From: Lysobacterales bacterium
GTDB taxonomy: Bacteria > Pseudomonadota > Gammaproteobacteria > Xanthomonadales > Xanthomonadaceae
Direction of reading: 5' to 3'
DNA length: 64,000 bases
NCBI GenBank assembly: GCA_017302135.1
Contig: JAFLDZ010000020.1
Location: forward strand, 1-64,000
The first letter of the stretch is position 1. Each line of letters begins with the position of its first letter. A model generated the notes under the pieces. The model was not told the origin of the DNA. It worked only from the letters and a program-made list of their open reading frames with translations, and did no database searches. A program made the position numbers and the translations under genes. Below, piece after piece: positions 1 to 7,531 of this stretch.

Positions 1-131
1 TCCGAGGGTGGCAGATCGAATTGTCTGCTGGCCTCCGATACCGTCGTCTTGCCCTGAATGATGTCCAGAACCAGGGCCGACTTGCGCCGGGCCGTCCACC
101 GCTTGATCTCTTCTTCCATTACCGCGCGCAT
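1..131 (-). CDS. IS3-family transposase OrfA, N-terminal part
   Basis: Partial coding sequence reading leftward out of the window. The 43 visible codons start MRAVMEEEIKRW and contain a basic helix followed by a helix-turn-helix-like stretch (IIQGKTTVSEASRQFDL), as in the first open reading frame of IS3-type elements. OrfA binds the element ends and is normally joined to the DDE integrase OrfB by a -1 frameshift; neither the frameshift site nor OrfB is visible. An AGGAG motif five bases before the ATG at 131 supports this start over the inner ATG at 119. It is too short to show on a length-limited ORF list. Family assignment is from remembered resemblance, not a search. Confidence 0.6.
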   Translation of the reverse strand, partial: MRAVMEEEIKRWTARRKSALVLDIIQGKTTVSEASRQFDLPPS

Positions 132-183
132 CTGTGCTCCTTCTCCAAGGTTACACCTGAGCAGGAAATCTCTGGGTCATTAC
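1..183 (-). mobile_element. Left end of an IS3-type insertion sequence (runs off window)
   Basis: The minus strand carries the start of an IS3-type orfA (1-131). It is preceded by a short untranslated leader that ends in sequence no longer matching the IS66 reading frame next to it. The junction lies near 175-183, where the IS66-like frame is lost just after its conserved ...IRP residues. The rest of the element, including the other terminus, lies outside the window, so exact ends and target duplication cannot be read. Confidence 0.6.
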
Positions 184-300
184 AGGGGCGGATCCCGGTC
201 TCGATCGCGTTGTTGTCGATCGGATAGCAGCCGTCGTCCAGATAGCGGGTCAAGGCCGCTGCCCGTTTGAGGGTGTGTTGTCCGTGTCCGCAACGCCGTT
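184..300 (-). pseudogene. IS66-type transposase remnant
   Basis: A minus-strand reading frame contains ALTRYLDDGCYPIDNNAIETGIRP, split here as ALTRYLDDGCYP and IDNNAIETGIRP. This is the signature near the C-terminus of IS66-family transposases (ALxRYxEDGxxPIDNNxAExxIRP). Nothing upstream in this frame resembles the rest of the roughly 500-residue protein, and the frame is cut after IRP by the IS3-type element. It is a dead fragment. The sequence from 300 to about 436 shows nothing recognisable. Confidence 0.6.
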
Positions 301-436
301 CTGCTGTCTTGCGGCAAGGCCCGTAACCCGTACAAACCGGCGTGCTGGAGCACGCACTAAGCCGACTGAAATTTTCGAGTAGGGCGCGCCTTGGCGCGCC
401 GGATGCGAGCGACGCAAGACGTGCCGTCGAGCGACC

Positions 437-469
437 GCAAACAAGAAGCCCACGCATTGCGCGGGCTTC
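437..469 (-). terminator. Rho-independent terminator of the DUF6916-type gene
   Basis: GAAGCCC at 445-451 pairs with GGGCTTC at 463-469, with further pairing inside around a tiny loop. Read on the minus strand, the stem is followed by TTGTTTGC. It sits about 40 bases beyond the stop codon at 512, as expected for the end of that transcript. Confidence 0.65.
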
Positions 470-511
470 CGACTTATCGGGCGAACCTTACTTCACGCAT
501 CGGCAAATGAA

Positions 512-802
512 TCAGTTGAACACCGCCTGATACAGAAACCCCGCGCGCTCCTGCGCGATCGGCACCAGGAAAATCCCGGCTTCGCCGATCCTTGGATGGC
601 GCATCGCGTAGATCTGCTGCGGGAACAGGAAGGCGGCGGTGTTGCGGAACAGCAGCGAGAACGGGGCGCGCATCGCGTTGTCGGCCTTGGTCGGCAGTGG
701 GCGGGCTTCGACCAGCACGAACTCCACGTCCATGTCGTTGAGCGCGGCGGTAAACGTTTCGTTCACGCAGCCGGCGAAGTGTTCCAGCGTCAGCAATTCC
801 AT
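512..802 (-). CDS. DUF6916-type small protein
   Basis: Encodes 96 residues starting MELLTLEHFAGCV. The pattern LTLEHFxxxVxxxF followed by L(V/I)EARPLP and RxPFSLLFR resembles the DUF6916 family. Those small soluble proteins of unknown function often sit near phage-tail-like or collagen-like repeat proteins in other genomes; no such partner is visible here. I chose the ATG at 802 because the family begins with this strand, and residues upstream in the same frame look unrelated. A good terminator follows at 437-469, so this is probably a single-gene transcript. No signal peptide or membrane segment is visible. Function unknown. Confidence 0.6.
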   Translation of the reverse strand: MELLTLEHFAGCVNETFTAALNDMDVEFVLVEARPLPTKADNAMRAPFSLLFRNTAAFLFPQQIYAMRHPRIGEAGIFLVPIAQERAGFLYQAVFN

Positions 803-1070
803 GAAGTGCGGCTCCCCTGTCGTGCACCGCTGCGCGATCCGGCAGCGGGCCACATCCTCGCCGCTGCCGGGCATGGGCACAAGTCCATCAGCGACGTCGA
901 TGGAACACTGCCGACGATCGCGTGACGCAGACAAGCCTGCCCGGGCCGGGGACAATGGCGCCCCGGCGCAGCCCCGGAGCCCATCACTCCCGGTGGATTC
1001 AGCCTGCAGACGCCATCCTGAACAGGTTTCGGCCTACCGCCGTCGCCGCCCACCTCGCCTCGAAGACCCG

Positions 1071-1856
1071 ATGCCCAACGCTTCCGCCGCCGTCCGTGTC
1101 ACCGGCCTCCGCCTCGATCGTGGATCGCGCACGATCCTGCACGACATCGAGCTGAGCGTGCCGCGCGGCAGCGTCACCGCGATCCTCGGGCCCTCGGGCT
1201 GCGGCAAATCCACCCTGCTGTCGGCGCTGACCGGCGAACTGGAGCCCGCCGCCGGCACGGTCGAAGTGCTCGGCCAGCCGGTACCGCAGCGCAAGCGCGA
1301 GCTGCTGGAACTGCGCAAGAGCATCGGCGTGCTGCTGCAGGGCAACGGCCTGCTGACCGATCTGACCGCCGCCGAGAACGTCGCCCTGCCGCTGCGAACC
1401 CATACCAATCTGCCGAAAGAAGTCATCCGCCATCTGGTCGAGATGAAGCTGCACGCCGTGGGCCTGCGCGCCGCCGCTGATCTGTATCCGCGCGAGCTGT
1501 CCGGCGGCATGGCGCGCCGCGTCGCGCTGGCCCGCGCGCTGGCGCTGGACCCGCCGCTGATGATCTACGACGAGCCGCTGACCGGGCTGGACCCGATCGC
1601 CAGTGGCGTGATCATGAGCCTGATCTCGCGGCTCAACGACAGCCTCGGCCTGACCAGCATCATCGTCACCCATCACGTCCACGAAACCCTGCCCATCGCC
1701 GACCGCGCGGTGGTCATCGCCAACGGCAGCATCGTGTTCGATGGCACGCCGTCCGAACTCGAAACCAGCAGCGATCCGCTGGTGAAGCAGTTCCTGAAAG
1801 GCGAGCCCGACGGCCCCATTCCTTTCGATGCCCCCGATCGTTCGGAGGCTGCGTGA
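1071..1856 (+). CDS. mlaF: MlaF, ATPase of the phospholipid transporter
   Basis: Cytoplasmic ABC ATPase of the MlaFEDB inner-membrane complex, which moves phospholipids between the inner membrane and periplasmic MlaC to keep the outer membrane asymmetric. The 261 residues show Walker A GPSGCGKST (40-48), a Q-loop glutamine near 90, signature LSGGM (143-147), Walker B LMIYDEP (163-169) and a switch-histidine region THH (200-202). The ATG at 1071 is chosen because the ABC fold starts about ten residues later; the longer frame upstream is unconserved. The stop overlaps the mlaE start (TGATG). First gene of a tight cluster mlaF-E-D-C-B-A, so translation and assembly are probably coupled. Confidence 0.96.
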   Translation: MPNASAAVRVTGLRLDRGSRTILHDIELSVPRGSVTAILGPSGCGKSTLLSALTGELEPAAGTVEVLGQPVPQRKRELLELRKSIGVLLQGNGLLTDLTAAENVALPLRTHTNLPKEVIRHLVEMKLHAVGLRAAADLYPRELSGGMARRVALARALALDPPLMIYDEPLTGLDPIASGVIMSLISRLNDSLGLTSIIVTHHVHETLPIADRAVVIANGSIVFDGTPSELETSSDPLVKQFLKGEPDGPIPFDAPDRSEAA

Positions 1857-2605
1857 TGGCTTTCGCCGAGACGGTGCGCGGCATCGGCCGCGCCGGCATG
1901 TTTTCGCTGTCGGTGTTCCGCGCGACCAAACCGACGGCGGATTTCTGGCGGGAACTCATCCGCGAAATCTACAAGATCGGCGCGCGCACCCTGCCGATCA
2001 TCGCGGTCGGCGGTGCCTTCGTTGGCCTTTCGATCACCCTGCTGGGCTACCGCTCGCTGCAGACCTACGGCGCCGGCAACCAGATCAGTTTCCTGATCGG
2101 CCTGGGCATGTATCGCGAACTGGGGCCGGTGCTGACCGCGCTGCTGTTCATCGGCCGCGCCGGCAGCTCGATCGCAGCCGAGCTGGGGCTGATGCGCGCC
2201 ACCGATCAGATCACCGCGCTCGGGCTGATGGGCATCGACCCGGTCGGCAAGGCGGTGGCGCCGCGGTTCTGGGCGGCGGTGCTCACGGTGCCGCTGCTCA
2301 CCGCATTTTTCTGCAGTTTCGCGTTCGCCGCGAGCTGGTTCGAGGGCGTGCAGATTCTGGGCATCGACAACGGCGCGTTCTGGCAGGTGATGAAGGATGC
2401 GGTCGATTTCCAGAAGGATTTCCTGCCCGCGTTCCTGAAGTCCGCGATCTTCGGCGGCACCGCCGCGCTGGTCGCGTCCTACGTGGGCTTCCACGCCGAG
2501 CCGACCATCGAGGGCACCTCGGTCGCGACCACCCGCGCGGTGGTCAACGCGTCGCTGCTGGTGCTGATGTTCAACTTCGTCCTGTCCGCCTTCCTGTTCC
2601 GGTGA
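1856..2605 (+). CDS. mlaE: MlaE, permease of the phospholipid transporter
   Basis: Integral membrane permease that pairs with MlaF. The 249-residue protein has the family core: IGARTLPIIAVGGAFVGL, a YRELGPVLTALLFIGRAGSS segment, then EIGLM-like AELGLMRATDQITALGLMG, and closing hydrophobic helices. A GTG at 1853 lies in frame, but the SD-like CGGAGG at 1843-1848 is spaced better for the ATG at 1856, which overlaps the mlaF stop. Length is close to the family norm of about 260. The 67-base gap to mlaD is the only real gap in the first four genes of the cluster. Confidence 0.95.
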   Translation: MAFAETVRGIGRAGMFSLSVFRATKPTADFWRELIREIYKIGARTLPIIAVGGAFVGLSITLLGYRSLQTYGAGNQISFLIGLGMYRELGPVLTALLFIGRAGSSIAAELGLMRATDQITALGLMGIDPVGKAVAPRFWAAVLTVPLLTAFFCSFAFAASWFEGVQILGIDNGAFWQVMKDAVDFQKDFLPAFLKSAIFGGTAALVASYVGFHAEPTIEGTSVATTRAVVNASLLVLMFNFVLSAFLFR

Positions 2606-2672
2606 TCGCGATGACCGCCCTGCCTTCCACCGATCTGCGTTTCAAAGACACGTTCTCCACAGAGGTTTCTCC

Positions 2673-3221
2673 ATGAGTGCACGCGGCCCACGCCTCGAAT
2701 TCGCCGTCGGCGCCTTTCTGCTGCTGGCCCTGGCCTCGCTGCTGGTGCTGGCCATCGCCTCCACCAGCGGGGGTTTCGGTTTCGGCGAAAGCCGCTATGA
2801 GCTGAAGGCCCGCTTCACCAACCTCGGCCAGCTGCGGCCGATGGCGCCGGTGAAGATCGGCGGCGTGCCCATCGGCAAGGTCGCCACCATCGAACTCGAT
2901 CCGAAGAAACTCGACGCCGTGGTCACGCTCAGCATCGACAGCCGCTACAAGGATCTGCCGATCGACACCTCGGCCAGTATTCTGACCGGCGGTCTGCTCG
3001 GCGAAAGCTACGTCGGCCTGCAGCCGGGCGGCGACATGGAAGTCCTCAAGCCGGGCGAGGAGATCGCGTTCACCACGCCTGCGGTCGATCTGATCCAGAT
3101 GGCCGGCAAGTACATCTTCGGCGGCACCGGCACCAGCTCCGACAGCGGAACCAAACCGTACGCCGGGGACTCCAATGCGCCGTCCAACGCCTCCCCCACC
3201 GAACAGGCCCCGAGCCCATGA
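2673..3221 (+). CDS. mlaD: MlaD, MCE-domain lipid channel subunit
   Basis: Inner-membrane-anchored MCE protein that forms the hexameric periplasmic ring through which lipid passes between MlaE and MlaC. The 182 residues comprise an N-terminal anchor (about 10-33), the MCE fold (about 42-120, with FTNLGQLRPMAPVKIGGVPIGKV and a hydrophobic TGGLLGESYVGL stretch), and a low-complexity Ser/Thr/Pro tail (about 150-182). The ATG at 2673 follows AGAGGTTTCTCC, giving a usable SD. The stop overlaps the mlaC start as ATGA. Confidence 0.95.
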   Translation: MSARGPRLEFAVGAFLLLALASLLVLAIASTSGGFGFGESRYELKARFTNLGQLRPMAPVKIGGVPIGKVATIELDPKKLDAVVTLSIDSRYKDLPIDTSASILTGGLLGESYVGLQPGGDMEVLKPGEEIAFTTPAVDLIQMAGKYIFGGTGTSSDSGTKPYAGDSNAPSNASPTEQAPSP

Positions 3222-3883
3222 CCATGACTCTCCGTCTTATGCCCGTGCTGATCGGCGCCGCGATGTTCGCAGCGACGGTTCCGGCGCTCGCCCAGACTGC
3301 GCGCGCTGCAGCCCCCGTATCGGCTTCGATGCAGGGCACGCCCAGCCAGCTCGTCCTCAACAACAGCCAGCGCGTGCTGAGCACGCTGGAGAAGCGCCGC
3401 ACCGAGTTCGGCAAGAACCGGGCCGCGCTGCGCCAGTTCATCAGCACCGAATTCAACGCGATGTTCGATCGCGACTACGCCGCGCGCCAAGTGCTGGGCC
3501 GCCACGGCCGTGGCGCTTCGGACGAAGACGTGAAACTGTTCGCCGATGCGCTGGCCGACAATCTGATGCAGCGCTACGGCTCGTCGCTGCTCGACTTCAA
3601 CACCCAACTGCGGGTGCGGGTGAAATCCGAAACGCCGCTGCCGCGCGGACTGGGCGTGAAAGTCTCGAGCGAATTCCTGCGCCAGGGCGGCGCCGCGATT
3701 CCGGTGGACTATCTGATGCGCAAGACCGGTACGCAGTGGAAAGTGTTCGATGTGATGGTCGAAGGCGTGTCCTACGTGCAGACCTTCCGCAACCAGTTCG
3801 ACGCCGAGCTGCAGCGCAAGACCATCCGCCAGGTCGCCATCGAACTGCGCAACGGCCAGATCAAGGCGGACGCAGGCGAGTGA
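3218..3883 (+). CDS. mlaC: MlaC, periplasmic phospholipid carrier
   Basis: Soluble periplasmic shuttle that carries a phospholipid between the MlaA-porin complex at the outer membrane and MlaD. The 221 residues begin with a clear Sec signal peptide (hydrophobic to about residue 22, cleavage near ALAQT). The Tol-Tol-Ttg2/MlaC fold follows, including ALRQFISTEFNAMFDRDYAARQVLG, the core YGSSLLDFN and the late IPVDYLMRKTGTQWKVFDVMVEGVSYVQTFRNQF. ATGA overlap with mlaD suggests coupled translation. It is followed two bases later by mlaB. Confidence 0.95.
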   Translation: MTMTLRLMPVLIGAAMFAATVPALAQTARAAAPVSASMQGTPSQLVLNNSQRVLSTLEKRRTEFGKNRAALRQFISTEFNAMFDRDYAARQVLGRHGRGASDEDVKLFADALADNLMQRYGSSLLDFNTQLRVRVKSETPLPRGLGVKVSSEFLRQGGAAIPVDYLMRKTGTQWKVFDVMVEGVSYVQTFRNQFDAELQRKTIRQVAIELRNGQIKADAGE

Positions 3884-3885
3884 GC

Positions 3886-4167
3886 ATGCTCTGCAGTATC
3901 GTGCGCGCCGACGAAACACTGCGTTTCGAGGGCCCACTGCACCGCGACGCGATCGCCGCGCTTTGGCCGCGGATTCCCGACGATCTGCAGGGCGTGCGGC
4001 GGTTCGATCTTGGCGCCGTCGCTTCCATCGACAGTGCAGGCCTGGCCTTGGTTTCGCTGCTCGCAGCACGCTGCGGCGCGGTCGAAATCGAAGGCAGCCC
4101 GGAGGGTTTCGCGGAGCTGCGCGCTGCCTATCGGCTCGGCCATGGACTCGCCTTCGTTCGCGACTGA
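3886..4167 (+). CDS. mlaB: MlaB, STAS-domain subunit of the Mla transporter
   Basis: Cytoplasmic STAS protein that stabilises MlaF in the transporter. The 93 residues contain the STAS core: LRFEGPLHRDAIAALWP, then RRFDLGAVASIDSAGLALVSLLAARCG, where the D-S/T-AGL loop is diagnostic. It starts at ATG 3886, two bases after the mlaC stop; a GTG at 3880 overlapping that stop is an alternative that adds two residues. MlaB sequences are weakly conserved, so the call rests on the fold motif plus perfect synteny. Confidence 0.88.
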   Translation: MLCSIVRADETLRFEGPLHRDAIAALWPRIPDDLQGVRRFDLGAVASIDSAGLALVSLLAARCGAVEIEGSPEGFAELRAAYRLGHGLAFVRD

Positions 4168-4206
4168 CGCGACCGACGGCCCACGACTCACCGCTATCGC
4201 AACGGC

Positions 4207-4212
4207 TACACT
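4207..4212 (+). promoter_or_regulatory. -10 element for a leaderless mlaA transcript
   Basis: TACACT lies exactly 6 nt before the mlaA ATG and there is no Shine-Dalgarno sequence between them. The start point would then be at or next to the A of the ATG. It implies that mlaA can be transcribed apart from mlaFEDCB. No good -35 is visible. Confidence 0.45.
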
Positions 4213-4218
4213 CGACCC

Positions 4219-5298
4219 ATGACGACTTCGCGCCTCCCCCCCCGGGCCGCTTTTGTCCTCGCCGCGCTGCTCGCCAGCGGCTGCGCGCACAAAGCTGCTT
4301 CGCAAGACGCACCGCCGGCCACGACCGTTGTCGAGGCGCCAGCTACGAGCGCCAGCATCGCCAACGCCGAGCCGTCGGCCGACGATGTCACTGCTATGGC
4401 GCCCGCGACTGCGGCGGCGAACGCTGACGAGAGCACTGGCGCCAACGCAGAAGTCGCCGCAACTCCGCAAGCGGGCGCGCAGCAGGCGCCGACCGAAGCC
4501 GAACAGGATTTCGCCGCCATCTACGGCAACGGCGAACTTCCCCAGGAATACGACCCGGTCGCCGATCCGACCCTGCCCGCGCCTGCGGTCCAGCCGGTGA
4601 GCTACGACCCGCTGGAAAAACTCAACCGCCGCGTGCATCGTTTCAACGAAGCCGTCGATCGGCGCATCGCCAAACCATTGGCGACCGTGTACATGAAAGT
4701 CACGCCGCGTCCGGTGCGTCTGGGCGTCGGCAATTTCTTCAACAACCTCGGCCAACCGGTGAGCGCGCTCAATGCGCTGCTGCAGGGCAAGCCCAAACAG
4801 GCCGGACAGGCGCTGGGGCGGTTCCTGCTCAACAGCACGCTCGGCATCGGCGGCGTGTTCGATCCTGCCACCTCGGCCAATCTTCCGAACAAGAGCGAAG
4901 ACTTCGGACAGACGCTCGGCGTCTGGGGCTGGAAAAAATCGCGTTATGTCGAGCTGCCGCTGTTCGGCCCGCGCACCATCCGCGACGCGCTCGGCATGGC
5001 CGGCGATTCGCCGCTGTCGCCGATCCGCTCGATCGAGGAAGACAAGCTCCGCGTGTTCCTGCAGGGGCTGCAACTGGTGGACGTGCGCACCCAACTGCTC
5101 GCCGTGGACCGGATGCGCGAAGGCGCGACCGACGACTACGCCTTGGTGCGCGATGCCTGGATGCAGCGCCGGCAATATCAGATCTTCGGCGAACGCAAGA
5201 ACGAAGCCGACGAATCGCTGCCTGATTATCTGGACAACGGCGACGACAACCCGACCGTGCCGATCAACGCGATTCCGGTGATTCCCGGGACGCCGTAA
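4219..5298 (+). CDS. mlaA: MlaA (VacJ), outer-membrane lipoprotein of the Mla system
   Basis: Outer-membrane lipoprotein that, with a porin partner, removes misplaced phospholipid from the outer leaflet and hands it to MlaC. The 359 residues start with a lipoprotein signal (LLASGC, Cys22), then about 95 residues of Ala/Pro/Glu-rich linker. The VacJ domain follows: DPLEKLNRRVHRFN, LNSTLGIGGVFDPA, EDFGQTLGVWG, and Y(V)ELPLFGPRTIRDA. The linker and the acidic C-terminal tail (YLDNGDDN) make it longer than the E. coli protein of about 250. MlaA is usually unlinked to mlaFEDCB in enterics, so linkage here makes a self-contained six-gene pathway. It is convergent with rmuC, 24 bases away. Confidence 0.94.
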   Translation: MTTSRLPPRAAFVLAALLASGCAHKAASQDAPPATTVVEAPATSASIANAEPSADDVTAMAPATAAANADESTGANAEVAATPQAGAQQAPTEAEQDFAAIYGNGELPQEYDPVADPTLPAPAVQPVSYDPLEKLNRRVHRFNEAVDRRIAKPLATVYMKVTPRPVRLGVGNFFNNLGQPVSALNALLQGKPKQAGQALGRFLLNSTLGIGGVFDPATSANLPNKSEDFGQTLGVWGWKKSRYVELPLFGPRTIRDALGMAGDSPLSPIRSIEEDKLRVFLQGLQLVDVRTQLLAVDRMREGATDDYALVRDAWMQRRQYQIFGERKNEADESLPDYLDNGDDNPTVPINAIPVIPGTP

Positions 5299-5322
5299 AA
5301 GGGACGCCGTCAAGCGCTGCGC

Positions 5323-6702
5323 TCAACCCTCGTCGACTGCGTCATCCTCGCTGACGACATCTCCCAACAGCTTCTGCGCTTCGCCCGCAGGCAACGCTTC
5401 CACTTCGCGCAGCTTGCGTCCGAGCGCGCGCGAACGCACGCTGGTTTCCTCGATCTTGTTGCTGGCTTCGTCCAGTTTCTTCTTGACGCCATCCAGCACC
5501 GTGCCGAACTTGGCGAACTCGGTCTTCACCGCACCCAGCGTGCGCCAGACTTCGCTGGAGCGCTCCTGGATCGCGAGCGTGCGGAAACCCATCTGGAAGC
5601 TGGTCATCAGCGCCAGCAGCGTGGTCGGGCCGGCCACCGCAATGCGTAGATCGCGCTGCAGGGCTTCCACCAGCCCCGGACGGCGCAGCACCTCGGCGTA
5701 CAGGCCTTCGGTCGGCAGGAACAGGATCGCGAATTCGGTGGTATGAGGCGGCGATACGTACTTGTCGTGGATCTCCCGCGCCTGCTTGCGCACCTGACGC
5801 TCCAGCGCGTCGCCGGCCAGGCGTGCGGCATCCACATCGCCCAGCTCCTGCGCATCCAGCAGACGCTCGTAATCTTCGCGCGGGAATTTGGCATCGATCG
5901 GCAGCCACACCGGCGCATCGCGCTCGGAGCCGGGGAAACGCACCGCGAATTCGACGCTGGCATCGCTGCCGGGCACGGTCTTCACATTGGCCGCGTACTG
6001 GTCCGGCGCGAACACCTGCTCCAGCAGCGCGGCCAGCTGTACTTCACCGAAGATGCCGCGCGATTTCACGTTGTTCAGCACCCGCTGCAGACCGCCGACA
6101 TCCGACGCGAGCTTGTTCATGTCGCCAAGGCCCTGATGCACCTGCACCAGCATCTGCGCGACGTTGCCGAAGCTCTCGGTCAAACGCGTCTCCAGCGTCG
6201 ACTGCAGTTTCTCGTCAACGGTCGCGCGCATCTGTTCGAGCTTGGCTTCGTTGCCGCGCTGCAGCTCGCCCAGTTTCTGTTCGAGCGTGACGCGCAGTTC
6301 GGTGAGGCGCTGTTCGTTGCGGTCGGTCAATTCGCGCAGCTGTGTGCCGAGGCCATCGGCGAACTGTTTCTGTCCGCCGGCCAGTTCGCTGCGGGCTTTC
6401 TGCGCATCGTCGTTCAGCGCGGTGCGCAGTTCGTCCAGGCGCGCATCGGTGCGCAGGGTCAGATCGGCCAAGCTGCGGCCGAAGCCCTCGATCCGCTGCG
6501 CCTGTGCCAGCGCCAGACTGTCGAGCTGCTGGCGCAGTTCGCCACGCCCCGCGCGCTGTTCCTCGCGCAGCGCCTCCTCGACCCGCCCACGCAGGCGATC
6601 CAGCGCAGCGTCGGGCTTTCGCAGCAGCAGAACGACGAGCAGGACAAGAACAGCCGCAATGGCGACCAGCAACAGGATCAGCAGGAGATCGGTATCGGGC
6701 AT
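5323..6702 (-). CDS. rmuC: RmuC-type DNA recombination protein
   Basis: RmuC proteins are membrane-anchored, coiled-coil proteins with a restriction-endonuclease-like core. They limit inversions at short inverted repeats; the exact reaction is not established. The 459 residues show an N-terminal anchor (about 5-27), a long Gln/Arg/Glu/Leu-rich coiled coil (about 35-180) and the RmuC domain (about 195-430). The domain contains GIFGEVQLAALLEQV, VWLPIDAKFPREDYERLL, and FLPTEGLYAEVLRRPGLVEALQR. The ATG at 6702 is favoured because it directly precedes the anchor and because a -10 element lies six bases upstream. Confidence 0.93.
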   Translation of the reverse strand: MPDTDLLLILLLVAIAAVLVLLVVLLLRKPDAALDRLRGRVEEALREEQRAGRGELRQQLDSLALAQAQRIEGFGRSLADLTLRTDARLDELRTALNDDAQKARSELAGGQKQFADGLGTQLRELTDRNEQRLTELRVTLEQKLGELQRGNEAKLEQMRATVDEKLQSTLETRLTESFGNVAQMLVQVHQGLGDMNKLASDVGGLQRVLNNVKSRGIFGEVQLAALLEQVFAPDQYAANVKTVPGSDASVEFAVRFPGSERDAPVWLPIDAKFPREDYERLLDAQELGDVDAARLAGDALERQVRKQAREIHDKYVSPPHTTEFAILFLPTEGLYAEVLRRPGLVEALQRDLRIAVAGPTTLLALMTSFQMGFRTLAIQERSSEVWRTLGAVKTEFAKFGTVLDGVKKKLDEASNKIEETSVRSRALGRKLREVEALPAGEAQKLLGDVVSEDDAVDEG

Positions 6703-6708
6703 GGCGTC

Positions 6709-6714
6709 AGTGTA
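6709..6714 (-). promoter_or_regulatory. -10 element for a leaderless rmuC transcript
   Basis: On the minus strand TACACT is followed by six bases and then the rmuC ATG, the same layout and the same hexamer as at mlaA. No Shine-Dalgarno sequence intervenes. Confidence 0.45.
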
Positions 6715-6823
6715 CCCGTGACGCCCGTGGGGATGACGTCGATATGACGTTCTAATGACGAATGTCATTGAACTGTCATTTTGCAGCGCTAGCGTGATCT
6801 CGACTTCCCAAGAGAACCATCGG

Positions 6824-7516
6824 ATGGCTTCGATCGGAACGGGTTTGCTGGTCTTCGCTGGCGCGCTGAGTGCGTTGGCATTCTGGTCCTGGCAACGGCG
6901 CGCGCAGCGCCTGCGCTACCTCCGCGAGACGCCGCTGCCGCCGGGGCTGTACGACAAATTGCGCAAGAAACGCCCGGACATCGCCCCGGAGCACTATCCG
7001 TTCATCAACCGCGCACTGCGCGATTTCTTCGCCGCCTATCTGCTCAGCGGCTGCAAACCGGTGTCGATGCCCTCACAGGCCGCCGACGAGCTGTGGCACG
7101 AGTTCATCCTCTACACCCGCAACTACGATCGCTTCTGCCGCAAGGCATTCGGCAAGTTCCTGCATCACACGCCCGCAGTGGTGCTGTCGCGGAACTACGA
7201 CCGCAATGTCGGCCTGCGCCGGGTCTGGTGGCATGCCTGCAAACTCGAAGGCATCGACCCGCGCAACCCTGCACGGCTGCCGCTGCTGTTCGCGCTGGAC
7301 GCGAAACTCGAACTGGCCGACGGCTTCCGCTACTCGCTGGACTGCCACGGCCTGCGCGGGAAGAACGAAAGCGGTGGAGGCGGCTGCGGTTCGCAGTGCG
7401 CGACCGACATGCGCGACAGTTCATTCGATGGCACGACCGATGGCTTGGGTGACAGCGGCGGTGGCGACAGCGGAGATGGCGGCGGTGGAGACGGGGGCGG
7501 TTGCGGCGGGGATTGA
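6824..7516 (+). CDS. Glycine-rich-domain-like membrane protein with Gly/Cys/Asp tail
   Basis: Encodes 230 residues. An N-terminal hydrophobic segment (about 4-24) suggests a membrane anchor. The central part contains ADELWHEFILYTRNYDRFCRKAFGKFLHHTP, split here as ADELWHEFILYT and RNYDRFCRKAFG. This resembles the DELWHxxIL...Y..FC...G.xxHH core of the glycine-rich-domain-containing (GRDP-like) family. The last 45 residues are almost only Gly, Asp, Ser and Cys (SGGGGCGSQC to GGGCGGD) and could bind metal or be disordered. I start at ATG 6824, just ahead of the anchor, rather than an upstream ATG. Function unknown. Confidence 0.7.
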   Translation: MASIGTGLLVFAGALSALAFWSWQRRAQRLRYLRETPLPPGLYDKLRKKRPDIAPEHYPFINRALRDFFAAYLLSGCKPVSMPSQAADELWHEFILYTRNYDRFCRKAFGKFLHHTPAVVLSRNYDRNVGLRRVWWHACKLEGIDPRNPARLPLLFALDAKLELADGFRYSLDCHGLRGKNESGGGGCGSQCATDMRDSSFDGTTDGLGDSGGGDSGDGGGGDGGGCGGD

Positions 7517-7531
7517 GATTCCGCGTGCCGC

